DNA of 64,000 nt from contig NZ_CP036273.1 in NCBI RefSeq assembly GCF_007747215.1, positions 5,006,322-5,070,321 on the forward strand. The letters run 5' to 3'. Position 1 is the first letter of the stretch; each line of letters begins with the position of its first letter. This document shows, piece after piece, positions 1 through 13,800 of the stretch. The notes below the pieces were generated by a model. It was given only the letters and a program-made list of their open reading frames with translations. It was not told the origin of the DNA and did not search any database. A program made the translations under genes and the position numbers. Source of the stretch: Urbifossiella limnaea (GTDB lineage: Bacteria > Planctomycetota > Planctomycetia > Gemmatales > Gemmataceae).

Positions 1-99
1 CACAGGGAACCCGAACGCGCCGACCGCCTGCGCCAACACCAGCACGACCGCGAGCGCGGGTCGCGTGAGTCGTCGGAGGGTGCGGAACAGACGGGACAT
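1..99 (-). CDS. N-terminal fragment of a secreted protein (cut by window edge)
   Basis: Read on the minus strand, an ATG at 97-99 opens a frame that runs off the left edge. The 33 visible residues begin MSRLFRTLRRLTRP, then a hydrophobic run ALAVVLVLAQAVGAFGF: a basic n-region followed by a hydrophobic core, typical of a Sec signal peptide. Nothing of the mature protein is visible, so no function can be given. The gene diverges from the lipoprotein gene that starts at 253, and the 153 bases between them should hold both promoters. Confidence 0.6.
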   Translation of the reverse strand, partial: MSRLFRTLRRLTRPALAVVLVLAQAVGAFGFPV

Positions 100-252
100 C
101 GAAGAGCCGGTCCGGTGGGTGCTGCTGACTGTAGGCCCGCCGGACCACGAGTGCAAGCGGCGTGCGGCCGGAATTCCTCACGGCGGTCGGGGTTGACGCC
201 CGGGCCGGCCGGCGGCATACGCCGGGTTCCGGGGACGGTACGGGGGAAGTTC

Positions 253-855
253 ATGGCCAGGGGCGTGTGGCTCGGCTGGGCGGCGGCCGTGTGCCTGACC
301 GGGTGCGCCACCGCCCCGCCCGCGGACAACCCGACTGCCGTCCGCGGCTTGCGCGACGACTGCGAGAACCCCGTTCTCGTGTCGCCGGGCCAGCCGACCG
401 CCGCGTCGTACCGCGAGGTGTTCGAGAAGTGCATCGAGGTGGTCGACGACTACTTCGAGATCGCGGCCGCGAACCCGCACGCCGGCGTCATCATTACCAC
501 GCCGCGGATCGCCCCGGGGTTCGAGCAAATCTGGAAGGGCGGCAACCCCGACCCGCGCGAGCGGCTGCTGGCGACGCTCCAGACCATCCGCCAGACGGCC
601 GTCGTCACCATCCGCACGGGTGAGCGGGGCGGCTACCTCGTCGAGGTGGTCGTGGAGAAGGAGTTGGAAGACCTGCCGCGACCGAGCCGGCAGACAGTGG
701 GGGCGGTCTTCCAGGAGGCGCCGACCGTGGACCGCGGGCTGGAAGTGATTCCGGCCGCCGCGGCCGCACCGACGGCCGGCACGGGCTGGTTCCGCGTCGG
801 CCGCGACTTCGCACTCGAGCAGCAACTACTGCGGCGGATTCAATCCTGCCGGTGA
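253..855 (+). CDS. Putative lipoprotein, function unknown
   Basis: About 200 residues. The ATG at 253 is preferred over the longer open frame because it follows a purine-rich GGGGAAG and gives a clean signal: MARGVWLGWAAAVCLTGC, a short positive start, a hydrophobic core and an LTGC lipobox, so the mature protein would start at the Cys and be lipid-anchored. The rest has no motif I recognise. It contains a PHAGVIITTPRIAPG stretch and alternating hydrophobic segments suggesting a small alpha/beta domain. Its last 30 bases overlap the 3' end of the convergent DUF480 gene. Confidence 0.75.
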   Translation: MARGVWLGWAAAVCLTGCATAPPADNPTAVRGLRDDCENPVLVSPGQPTAASYREVFEKCIEVVDDYFEIAAANPHAGVIITTPRIAPGFEQIWKGGNPDPRERLLATLQTIRQTAVVTIRTGERGGYLVEVVVEKELEDLPRPSRQTVGAVFQEAPTVDRGLEVIPAAAAAPTAGTGWFRVGRDFALEQQLLRRIQSCR

Positions 856-1536
856 GCCGGAGCCGCGGTTCTCCAGCGCCGCGACGCGCGTCGTCAGTTC
901 TGCGACCAGCCGCTTCAGCGCCGTGATTTCCGCTTCTAGCCCGCCCGCCTCCACGCGAGCGCTTGCCCGCGGCGGCTCGGTTTCAGCGGGGGCATGCGCC
1001 TGCCGCGCCGACAGGCCCGCCGCCTCGTCGGGGCCGTGGAAGCCGTGCGTCACCAACGCCCCGCGGCGGTCCGGCGGGCCGAGGTAGACGACGAGCTTCC
1101 GCTCCGCCAGCGGCTTCAGCACTTCTTCCAGGTCGTCCAGCGTTTCGATCGCGGCCATGCGGCTGGCGCGGCCGCGGAGTTCGCCCTTCGTCTGTGGGCC
1201 GCGCAGCAACAACTCCGCGAGCACGGCCAGCTGCGGGCCGTTGCTCGTCCACACGTCGTAAAGCAGGTGCCGGAACTTGTCCACGCGGCCGCCCGTCAGC
1301 CGGTTCACGAGCCCCTTCTTCTGCAACGACGACAATACCTCCTCGACCTCGTCCTCCAGCAGGTCGAGCACCGGGTCGCGGTTGCTCTTCTGGTTGCACC
1401 CGGTGGTCAGCGAGTTGAGCGTCAGGGGGTACGCGTCGGCGGTCTTGGCCGTCTTCTGCTTCTCGACCAGCACGCCGAGAACGCGGCGCTCGTACTCGGG
1501 GAGCGGCTGCCACGGGGGGTTGGGGTCGGTGCTCAT
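826..1536 (-). CDS. DUF480 family protein (YceH-like)
   Basis: The ATG at 1534-1536 gives 236 residues. The N-terminal two thirds match the YceH/DUF480 family: ERRVLGVLVEKQKT, AYPLTLNSLTTGCNQKSNR and VLELLLRGPQT-type segments, read as two winged-helix domains in tandem. The C-terminal 60 residues form a Pro/Ala-rich linker and then a heptad-like helix (EITALKRLVAELTTRVAALE) that could be a coiled coil for oligomerisation. The role of the family is unknown. The longer upstream frame is antisense to clpC and was discarded. The gene diverges from clpC with a 262-base gap and converges on the lipoprotein gene with a 30-base overlap. Confidence 0.88.
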   Translation of the reverse strand: MSTDPNPPWQPLPEYERRVLGVLVEKQKTAKTADAYPLTLNSLTTGCNQKSNRDPVLDLLEDEVEEVLSSLQKKGLVNRLTGGRVDKFRHLLYDVWTSNGPQLAVLAELLLRGPQTKGELRGRASRMAAIETLDDLEEVLKPLAERKLVVYLGPPDRRGALVTHGFHGPDEAAGLSARQAHAPAETEPPRASARVEAGGLEAEITALKRLVAELTTRVAALENRGSGSPAGLNPPQ

Positions 1537-1798
1537 CGGCGGCCCTCGGTGGGGTGCGGGGCGTTGTTCTAGGGCGCCGGGCGGCCGACCGGTCGCCTTG
1601 ATTCGCCCCGAACGACGGCTAGAATGTCCCGCGGCCAGACGCCCCTTTCCCGCGCCCGGGCCGCTCCGAATCCTTGTCGCCCCGTCGGCCCTCCAACCCG
1701 GGTCGAGCCCTTGCCGGACGCGGATTGGATGGCCCGGCCCGCCGCGCATAAGATGGGGACAGACGACGGCCCCGCGGCCGACCTCCGGAGACGGCTCG

Positions 1799-4381
<2,583 letters not shown>

Positions 4382-4406
4382 CGCCAGGACGAGTGTCGAT
4401 TCTTTG

Positions 4407-4444
4407 CCGGGCCGCGGGGGTATCCCGCGGCCCGGTTGCATTTT
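4407..4444 (+). terminator. Intrinsic terminator of clpC
   Basis: A perfect 12-bp GC-rich stem (4407-4418 with 4424-4435) and 5-base loop lie 26 bases after the clpC stop, followed by TTGCATTTT. This is a typical rho-independent terminator on the plus strand. Confidence 0.85.
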
Positions 4445-4509
4445 GCGACGAGGCCGAAAATAAACCCGCGGGCGGGTTGACTCTCCCGGCCCCGAGCTTA
4501 AGATGAGTG

Positions 4510-4582
4510 TGCGGGGTAGAGCAGTGGTAGCTCGGCAGGCTCATAACCTGCAGGTCGCGGCGTTCAATTCCCGCCCCCGCAA
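4510..4582 (+). tRNA. tRNA-Met (CAU), initiator type
   Basis: Cloverleaf with acceptor GCGGGG/CCCCGC, D arm GAGC-AGTGGTA-GCTC, anticodon arm GCAGG-CTCATAA-CCTGC (anticodon CAU at 34-36), variable AGGTC and a T arm containing TTCAATT. The A11:U24 pair and the overall resemblance to bacterial fMet tRNAs point to the initiator. If base 4510 (U) is position 1 it can face A72, a weak pair where E. coli has a C1/A72 mismatch. The 3' CCA is not encoded. Two oddities: the T stem reads GCGGCG against CCCGC, so one C must bulge, and the first of the three G:C pairs expected at the base of the initiator anticodon stem is A29:U41. An elongator assignment cannot be fully excluded. Confidence 0.85.
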
Positions 4583-4586
4583 CTCG

Positions 4587-4622
4587 ACGACTCCGAGGCA
4601 ACCCCTCGGAGTCGTTCCATTT
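4587..4622 (+). terminator. Intrinsic terminator after tRNA-Met
   Basis: A 12-bp perfect stem (4587-4598 with 4604-4615) and 5-base loop directly follow the tRNA and are followed by TCCATTT. It probably ends the tRNA transcript. Confidence 0.75.
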
Positions 4623-4844
4623 CACTGTCCGCGTGTCGGAAATGCCGTCGTCCTGACGGTAAAAATTGGGTGAAACGGCAAAGTCACCCTTAAGCGCCTG
4701 GTCGGTCCTATTTATCATCACCGTACCGAAACACGACACGGATCGTTAGCCGCCCTCGCTCTCCCCTTTGCGGGCGGCCGGACTCACTCGACTGCTGGCC
4801 GATCAAGACAACCCACCACGCTGCCGCACCCCGGAGTGGCACCC

Positions 4845-7800
4845 ATGCGCCGCACGACATCAACCAAGAAGCGTCTCGCAGCCATCGAGCCAGTCATACT
4901 TCGTCTGGAGGGGTTGGAAGCGCGTGATGTTCCAGCATCTTTCGTAAGCTTCACGGGTGCGACATACACCCAGAATTTCAACGCCTTGGGCACTACCACG
5001 ATCACGAACCTCAACGGGGCAGAAGTTCAGTACCTGGACGAGGCGCCTGTGTCGGTGGCGAGTCTGAACGGCTGGGCGATTGACCGCACCGATGCAAATA
5101 CAACAAATTTCCCGCTGACCGCCGGTACGGGTTCGAGTAACGCCGGTGGGGCGTACAACTTCGCGACCGCTGCGGTTCCGACAGATCGAGCCTTCGGAAC
5201 CCTCCTAAGCGGGAGCTTCACCTCCACCATCGGCGTCGTGCTGCGAAATGACTCAGCCAACCCGATCACGACGTTGACAGTGTCGTTCAACAGCGAGCAG
5301 TACCGGCGGGGAGGGGGCTCGTCGTTTGAAGACCATCTCGACTTCGCGTTTCAACTCGGCGCCATCGATATTACTTCGGGCGGGACATGGATACCAATCA
5401 ACGATCTCGACGCCACCTCCGCGATCATCTCTTCGACCGCGGTAAGCAGCATCGACGGAAACGCAGCGGGTCGTCTGGCGAAGTCATTCACGCTCGAGTT
5501 TTCGTCGGGCGCCTGGGCCGTGGGCCAGCTGCTCGTATTCCGCTGGGTTGACCTGAACGTCACAAGTAGTGACGACGGCCTCGCACTCGACGATGTCGTG
5601 TTCTCCACCGGTTCAGGTAGCGCGGCGCCTTCAGTCACCACCCAGCCGACGAACCAGTCGGTCACCGCGGGCGGAGTTGCCTCGTTCACCGCGGCCGCGA
5701 GCGGTTCGCCGACGCCGGGCGTGATCTGGCAGGTTAAGGTGCCTGGTGGCAGTTTCACGGACCTGATCAACGGGGGCGTCTACAGCGGCGTGGACACGAA
5801 CACGCTGACCGTCACCGGTTCCAACGTGTCGCTCAGCGGCAACCTGTACCGGGCCGTCTACACGAACGGTAGTGGCAGCGCGACGACCGACGAGGTGAGC
5901 CTTACCGTCAACTCGGCCACGATCATGGTCTCGCCGGCGACGTTGCCGGACCCGGTCCTCTCGACGGCGTACTCCCAGTCCGTGACCGCTTCCGGCGGGA
6001 GTAACACGTTCGCGTTCAACGTCAGCGCGGGTGCCCTCCCCGACGGGCTAACCTTGTCCGGCGCCGGCGCCCTGACCGGCACGCCGACCCTGTCGGGCAC
6101 GTACACATTCACGGTGCAGGCCACCGACGCCTTTGGCAGCACCGGAACCCGCCCCTACACCCTCGTCGTGCCGCTCGTCCTGAGCCCGGCGAGCCTGCCC
6201 GACGGCACCCTCGGAGTCGTCTACAGCCAAGCCGTCACCGTCGCCGGCGGCGTCGCTCCGTACCTGTTCTCCGTCTCGGCCGGCGCCCTCCCCGACGGGC
6301 TGACACTCGACACGAATAGCGGCACCATCACCGGCACGCCGAGCGTGGCGAACACGTTCAACTTCACCATCACGGCGACGAACGGCGCCGGCCGGTCGGG
6401 TAGCCGGTCGTACAGCGTGGTCGTCGCGCCGTCGGCGAGTGTGTCGTCGATCGTCCGCACGGCCGGGCCGGACACCAACGCCGCCGCGGTCAGTTGGACG
6501 GTGACGTTCAACCAGGCCGTGTCCGGGTTGGCCGACACGAACTTCACGCTGACGGACCTGTCGAACAGCCTCACCGGCGAGGGGATCACCTCGGTCGTCC
6601 CGGTCGGCGGGGCACCCGCGACGCAGTGGACGGTGACCGCCTCGACCGGCACCGGCGACGGCACGCTCCGTCTGAACGCGACCGACGCTGCCGGCGTGAC
6701 ACCGACGCTCATCAACCTGCCGACCAACGTCACCACGGCCGACTACGCCGTCGATAAGACCGCTCCGACGGTCGTGATCGGCGCGCCGTCCGTGTCGCTG
6801 ACCGCGGGCGGTCCCGTGTCTTTCACCGTGACGTACACGGGGGCAGACAACATCACGTTGGCTCCTGGCGACGTGACGCTGAGCCCGACCGGCGGGGTGT
6901 CGGCGACGGTCGGCGTGTCCGGCTCGGGCAACACGCGAACGGTGACACTCACGGGCATCACCGGAAACGGCTCCATCGGTATCAGCCTTGTGGCGGGCAC
7001 GGCTTCCGACAACGCCACCAACAGTGCCGCGGCCGCCGGGCCGAGCGCGACCGTTCAGGTCGACAACACGCCGCCGACGGTGGTGAGCGTGGACCGCTTC
7101 GGCGCCGCCAGCGTGACCAACGCGGGCACGGTGCAGTACACGGTGACGTTCAGCGAGGCGGTGAGTCTCGGCGCGACGCCGTTCACGACTACGACGACCG
7201 GCACGCTGTCCGGCGTGTCCGTGGAGAGCGTGGCCGGCGGCCCGACGGTGTACACGGTGACGGTGAACACCGGCTCAGGCGACGGCACAGTACGCCTGGA
7301 CGTGCCGGCGGGGTCCACCGTACGTGACCCGGCCGGGAACGCCGTGGCGCCGTTCGCCGTCGGCGAGGTGTTCACGATCGACCGGACGGCCCCGGCCGTC
7401 ACGATCGGAGCGCCCTCCGCGACGCTCACGGCCGGCGGCCCGGTGTCGTTCCTGGTCACGTACACCGACACGAATCTCATCCCGTTTACGCTGCTGGCGG
7501 CACAGGTTCAGCTGAACCGGACCGGCAGCGCGAACGCGACCGTGAGCGTGAGCGGCAGTGGCAACACGCGGGCGGTGACGCTGACGGGAATTACGGGCGA
7601 CGGCACGCTCAGCATCAGCCTGCCGCCGGGCACGGCAGCGGACGCGGCCGGCAATCAGGCGACGGCGGCCGGCCCGAGTACGGCCGTGACCGTCGACAAC
7701 ACGGCCCCGACGGTCATGGCCGTGACCCGGGTGGGGAGCGCGCTCACGAACGCGGCGACGGTACGGTATTCGGTCACTTTCAGCGAAGCCGTCTCGGGGG

Positions 7801-10800
7801 TCTCGCCGGCCGGCTTCACGCCCGTGGGCGCGTCGCTGACGGGGCTTTCCGTCGTCAGCCCGGTGACGGGCGGCCCGAGCAACTACCTCGTCGACGTGAA
7901 CACCGGCAGCGGCGACGGCGCCTTGGGGCTCGACGTGCCGGCCAATCTGTCCATCACGGACGCGGCCGGGAACGCACTGGCGACGACGTTCACCAGCGGC
8001 GAGAGTTTCACCCTCGACCGCACCGCCCCGACCGTGAGTATCGGTGCGCCGTCCGTCACGCTGACCCGCGGCGGCCCGGTATCCTTTACGATCACCTATT
8101 CCGACGCAAACGGGGTGACTCCGAGCCTCGTACCCGGGCAGGTGACATTGGACCCGACCGGCGGCGCGACCGCGACCATCGAGGTGACGGGAAGCGGCAA
8201 CACCCGGACGGTCACGCTAACCAGCATCACGGGGAACGGTACGCTCGGCATCTCGATCGCGCCGAACACCGCCGCGGACGGGGCCACCAACCCGGCCCCG
8301 TCCGCCGGCCCGAGCGCCACGTTCACCGTGGACAACACGGCGCCATCGGTCACCAGTGTGGTGCGAGCTGCGGCGAACCCGACGAATGCCGCGTCGGCGC
8401 CGTTCACCGTGACCTTCGACGAGGACGTCGGCACCCCGGCGCTCGGCGCGTTCTCCCTGAGCAGCACCGGCACCCTGTCGGGCGCGAGCGTCACGTCGGT
8501 GACGCCGGTGAACGCCCGGACCTACACCGTCGCAGTGGCGACCGGCAGCGGCGACGGCACAATACGGCTCGACATCTCGTCGGCAGGTGGCATCACGGAC
8601 ACGGCCGGCAACCCGCTCGCCGTCGGGTTCACGACCGGTGAGGCGTTCACCGTCCTGAAGACCGCACCCGCCGTGGCCACGATCAGCCCCGCGAACGGCA
8701 GCGTCGTCGGCCCCATCGGCTATGGCGGCTCCGTCAGCGGCACCGCGGCCGACGCCCTTGGCGGCACGGTGCCGTCCGTGTCTGTCACCATCCGGCGCTC
8801 GTCGGACTCGATGTTCTGGACCGGGTCCGCGTGGGCCAGCAGCGGCAGCCTCGCCGCGGCGGTGAGCGGCACGGCGTGGTCGGTCCCCTTCCCTCCCGCG
8901 GCTCAGGACACCGGTCTCACGTACACGATCAGCAGCACGGCGACCGACGCCGCCGGAAACGACCGAACGGCCGTAGCGGTGGCCTACCAGTGGGACGCCG
9001 CCCCGGCCGCGGCGACCGTCGCGCTCGCCGGGAGCGTGTTCGGCCCCGGCAACTGGTCCGGAAATGTCGGCGGAGATGCGACGGACACCGGCCCGGCTGG
9101 CGTGGCGGTCGTTCACGTGGTCGTCACACGCTCCGCGGACGGCTTCAGCTACGACTCGACGACCCAGACCTGGGCCGCCGGCGCGTTTACGAACGCGGTG
9201 ACGCCGGCCGGCGGTGCCTGGTCCCTGCTCGTGCCAACGACCCAGCTCGCCCACGATGTCAGTTACACCGTTACCGCGGCTGCCGTGGACGCCGTCGGGA
9301 ATGAGCAGGGCAGCCCCGCGTCGGGGACGTTCAGCTTCGACGACGTTGCCCCGATATCCGCTGTCACGACACCGGTCGCCGCATTCGTCGGGCCGGCCGC
9401 GTGGCCGGCGTCGAGTCAGATCGCGGGCATCGTCAGCGACTCCGGCAGTTCGAGCGTCGCTGGCGTCGCGGTCCGCATCGTTCGGTCGTCGGACGGGTTC
9501 TTCTGGGACGGCAGCACCTGGCAGGCGGCCCCCACGAGCGTCGCCGCAACGGTATCAGCCGGCTCGTGGTCCTACACACTCCCCACGGCTGCCCTCACTG
9601 ACGGGGTGACGTACACCGTCACGAGCACCGCGACCGACGGCGCCGGGAACGTTCAGGCAGCACCCGGTAGCCGGTCGTTCACGTGGGACGCAGCCATCCC
9701 GAGTCAGACAATCACGACGCCCACTGCGGGGTCGTTTGTGAATCCAGTCGGTTTCACCGGCTTCACAGGCACCACGGCCGACCCCGGCGCCGCCGCGTCC
9801 GGCGTCGCCACCGTGAGCCTGACGTTGACCCGCACCTCCGACGGCTTAGTGTGGAACGGAGTTGCGTTCGTGAGCGGCTCGGCGTCCGTGCTCGCCTCCA
9901 TCGCCGGCGGCAACTGGTCGTACAGTTTCAACCCAGCTGACCTCGCGGACGGAGTCACGTACACCCTCGATGCGACCGCCCGCGATGTGGCCGGGAACGT
10001 GGGAACGTCCGACGTCACGTCCTTCACCCTGGACGCGACCGGGCCGACCGTCACGATCAGCGTTCCAGCCGCGGGCTCGACGGTCACCGCTTCCGGCTGG
10101 GGCGGCCTCGCCGGCAGCGCGGCCGACGGCGGGGCGGGCGTGCAACTTGTTGAATTCCGTGTCCTCACGGCCGGCGGCCTGGTGTGGAACGGCGGGGCGT
10201 TCGCCGCCACCGGGAGTTGGTTCGCCGCGACCGGCACCACAACCTGGTCCGACGCCTTCGCGTTCACCAACTTCCCCGCTGCCGGCGGCTACCGAGTCGA
10301 GGCCCGTGGCCGGGATACCGTCGGCAACATCGGCCCAGTCACGTCCGTCGACTTCACCGTGAACGTGCCCGAGGTGACGACCATCGCGCGGCTGACACCG
10401 TCGGTGGCAGTCTCGAACACGACCGCCCCGGTCACCTGGCGTGTCAACTTCTCCGACCCCGTTTCCGGTGTGACCGCCGCGAACTTCGCACTCGTCGGGT
10501 CGTTCGCCGCCGGCGCCGCGATCACCAACGCAACTCCGGTCGGCGGGGCGGCGCCGGCCGTCGCCTGGGACGTGACCGCGAGCACCCCTGCGGCCGGCAC
10601 GGGCGACCTCGGCCTCAATTACGTGTCGAACGTGAACCTCACGCCGGTCGTCGCATCGGCGACCGTCGTCGGTGCGGTCTACACACTCGACCGCCTCGCC
10701 CCGACCGTCGCGGTCTCGAACGATGCCCCGGGTGCGGTGATCCGTGTGAACCAAGCGGTCCGCTACACCGTCACCTTCGCCGACGACACCGGCATTGGCG

Positions 10801-13800
10801 TACTCGGGCTCACGCCCGGGGACGTGACCAACGCCGTCACCGCGGGCGCGGCGCCGTTCGGCGTCAGCGGGTTCACGTTCGACTCGGTTGCCACCTACAC
10901 GTTCGACGTGACCCTGACCGGCGAGGGCGACTTCCGCCTGCGGCTCGCCGCCCCTGTGGTCATCGATGTGGCCGGTAACCCGCTCAGCGTCCCCGTCACC
11001 GATACCACCTTGCTCGCCGCGGACGGAACCGCCCCGACTGTCTTGTCGGTCGTGCCCGTCGGCTCGAGCCCGACCGCGGCCGCGACCGTCGCCTACACCG
11101 TCACGTTCTCCGAGCCCGTGACCGGGGTAGGCGGCGCCGACTTCTTCGTCACCACAACGGGCTCTATCGTACCCGGGGCGGTGTCGGTGTCGGGTAGCGG
11201 CAGCACGTACACCGTGACACTGGGCACCGGCACCGGAGACGGCACGCTCCGGCTCGACGTGTTGAACGACGGCACGATTCTCGACGCCGCCGAGAATCCG
11301 CTCGCCACCGGGTTCACGACCGCTGCCGCGATCACCATCGACCGGACCGCCCCGACGGCGAGCATCGCCCTCGCCGCCGGCCAGCCAACGCCCACCCACG
11401 AGCAGCCGGTCCGGTACGTAGTCACATTCTCGGAACCAGTCTCCGGCTTCGAAGCGGCCGACGTCGCACTCGTCGGCACGGCCGGCGGGATCGCCACCGC
11501 CACGACGTCGGTCACGAACCCGAGCGGAGACGACCGGACGTACCTCGTCGCCGTGTCTGGCCTGACCGCCGACGGGACGGTCGGCTTCATCGTGCCCGCC
11601 GGCGCCGCGGCAGACGCCGCCGGCAACCTGTCCGCGGTCGCCGTCTCGTCCCCGACGGTTACGCTCGACCTGACAGCACCGTTCGTCACGGGCATCACCC
11701 GCCTCGGCTCGACACCCACGAATGCCTCGTCGGTCGGCTACGCGGTGATCTTCTCGGAAGCCGTTAGTGGCGTGGACCTGGGCGACTTCGCGATCGTCAC
11801 CACCGGCCTGAGCGGGGCGTCGATCACAAGTGTCGGCGGGGGAGGCACGAGTTGGACGGTGTTGGTCAGCACCGGCAGCGGCAGCGGCACCCTCCGGTTG
11901 GACCTGCGGCCGGCCGCCACCGTGACCGACACCGCGGGCAACAGCCTCGTCACAGGCGGATTCACGGGCGAAGTGTACGACCTCGACCGCACGCCGCCGG
12001 CCGCCACAATCGTGGCGCCGACGCCGGCCCTGCGGAACACGCCCGTCGGCGGCATCACCGTAACGTTCGACCAGGCCGTGACTGGCCTGGACGCGACCGA
12101 CTTCGCCCTGACCCGCGACGGACTCCCGATCAACCTGTCCGTCGCTCAGCTGTCGGGTGGCGGCTCCGTCTATGCGCTCGGCAACCTCGCCGGGCTCACC
12201 GGCGTCGGCGGTGTCTACGTCCTGACCTTGACCGCAACCGGCTCCGGCGTCACCGACGCGGCCGGCAACGCGCTTGCTGCGGACGCCGGCACCACCTTCA
12301 CGGTCGATGTCGCGGCGCCGACCGTCACCATTACGCCCGTCGTCGCCGGTCCGACGAACGCCGGCACGGTCGCGTTCACCGTCGGCTTCAGCGAAGCCGT
12401 ACTCGGCGTGGACACCGACGCGGCCGGCGGCTTCGTCTTCTTTGCCGTCACCGGCACGGCCCCTGGTGCGAGCATCCTCAGCATCGTGCCCGGAACGGCC
12501 GGCCTGTTCACCGTCACGGTCGCCACCGGCGTCGGAGAAGGAACCGTCGGTCTGGTGCTGGGCGCGAACACGGTCATCTCCGACGGGGCCGGTAACGCCG
12601 TCGGCGGGCTCCCCGCCGCGAGCGGCTTCACGACCGTCGATCACGTGCGGCCGACCGTCTCGATCACCGACGGCGACGCCGACGGGGTCGTGGCCCTGAA
12701 CGTCGGGGTCACATTCACCGTGGACGTACTCGACGCCGGCGGCGTACTCGGCACGCTGACCGCAAGCGACTTCGAGAACGCCGGCAGCGCGGGCGCCACG
12801 GTCGGGGCGGTCACCGAAAACACCATCAGCGGCGGCAAGCGGTTCACGCTCGCGGTCACGCCGACGTCGGGCGGCACGCTCCAATTGCGGCTCAGGGCCG
12901 GGGCCGCTGCTACCGACGCCGCGGGTAACGCCCCGGTGCTGCCGGCGACGGGCCGCGTCCTGGCCGTGGACGCCGCCGCCCCGACCGTCACCGTCGCCCG
13001 CGCCGCCGGGCAAGCCGCGGTCACCAACTCGCAGTCGGTACGGTTCGCGGTCGCGTTCAGCGAACAGGTCGTCGGATTCGGGCCGGGCGGCGTCCAACTC
13101 GGCGGGCCGGGCGCGGCCGGGGCGACGGTGGGTGTCAGCGGCGACGGGCAGACGTTCGTCGTCACCGTGTCCGGCCTCTCGGCCGACGGGCTGGTCACAC
13201 TCACCGTCCCCGCCGGCGTCGTCACCGACGTGGCCGGCAACCTCAACACCGGGTCCACGGGCGGTGACAACGCGGTGACACTCGACACCGTCCCGCCCGC
13301 CGTCGGCAGCCCCGCTCTCGACCCGGCCAGCGACACCGGCGCGGCCGACGGCGTCACCGCCGACGCCACCCCGACGTTCACCGGGTCCGCCGAAGCCGGC
13401 GCGACCGTCGAACTCTTCGAGGGGAGCACCCGGCTCGGCACCGCGACCGCCACGGCGGCCGGCTGGACGATCACGAGCAGTCTCCTCGGCGACGGGCCGC
13501 ACACGGTGTTCGCCCGCGCCACCGACGCGGCCGGGAACGTCTCCGACTCCGCGCCGGTCACCGTAACCGTCGACACCACGCGCCCGGCGGTGAGCGTGAC
13601 CCGCGGCCCCAGCCAGGCCGCGACAGTGCTCGGCACCGCCGGCGGCGTCAGCGTCACCTTCACCGTCACCATCACGCAGGCGGTCGGCCCGCTCGACCCG
13701 GCAGCGGTGAGCGTCGTCGGGACGGCCGGCGGCACGGTCACCGGTGTCAGCGGAAGCGGCACCACGTTCCTGGTCACGGTCGGTGGTATCACCCGGCCCG

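Noticed and set aside
1277-1798. N-terminal extension of the clpC frame
   Set aside because: The frame is open but overlaps the DUF480 gene on the other strand; ClpC starts canonically at MYERFTDRA (1799).
4836-4844. GTG start for the giant protein
   Set aside because: No ribosome-binding site at the right distance, whereas the ATG at 4845 has GGAG eight bases upstream.
6750-8651. CRISPR-like spaced repeats in the giant gene
   Set aside because: The repeats are about 630 bases long, in frame and coding for Ig modules; no short direct repeats with unique spacers.
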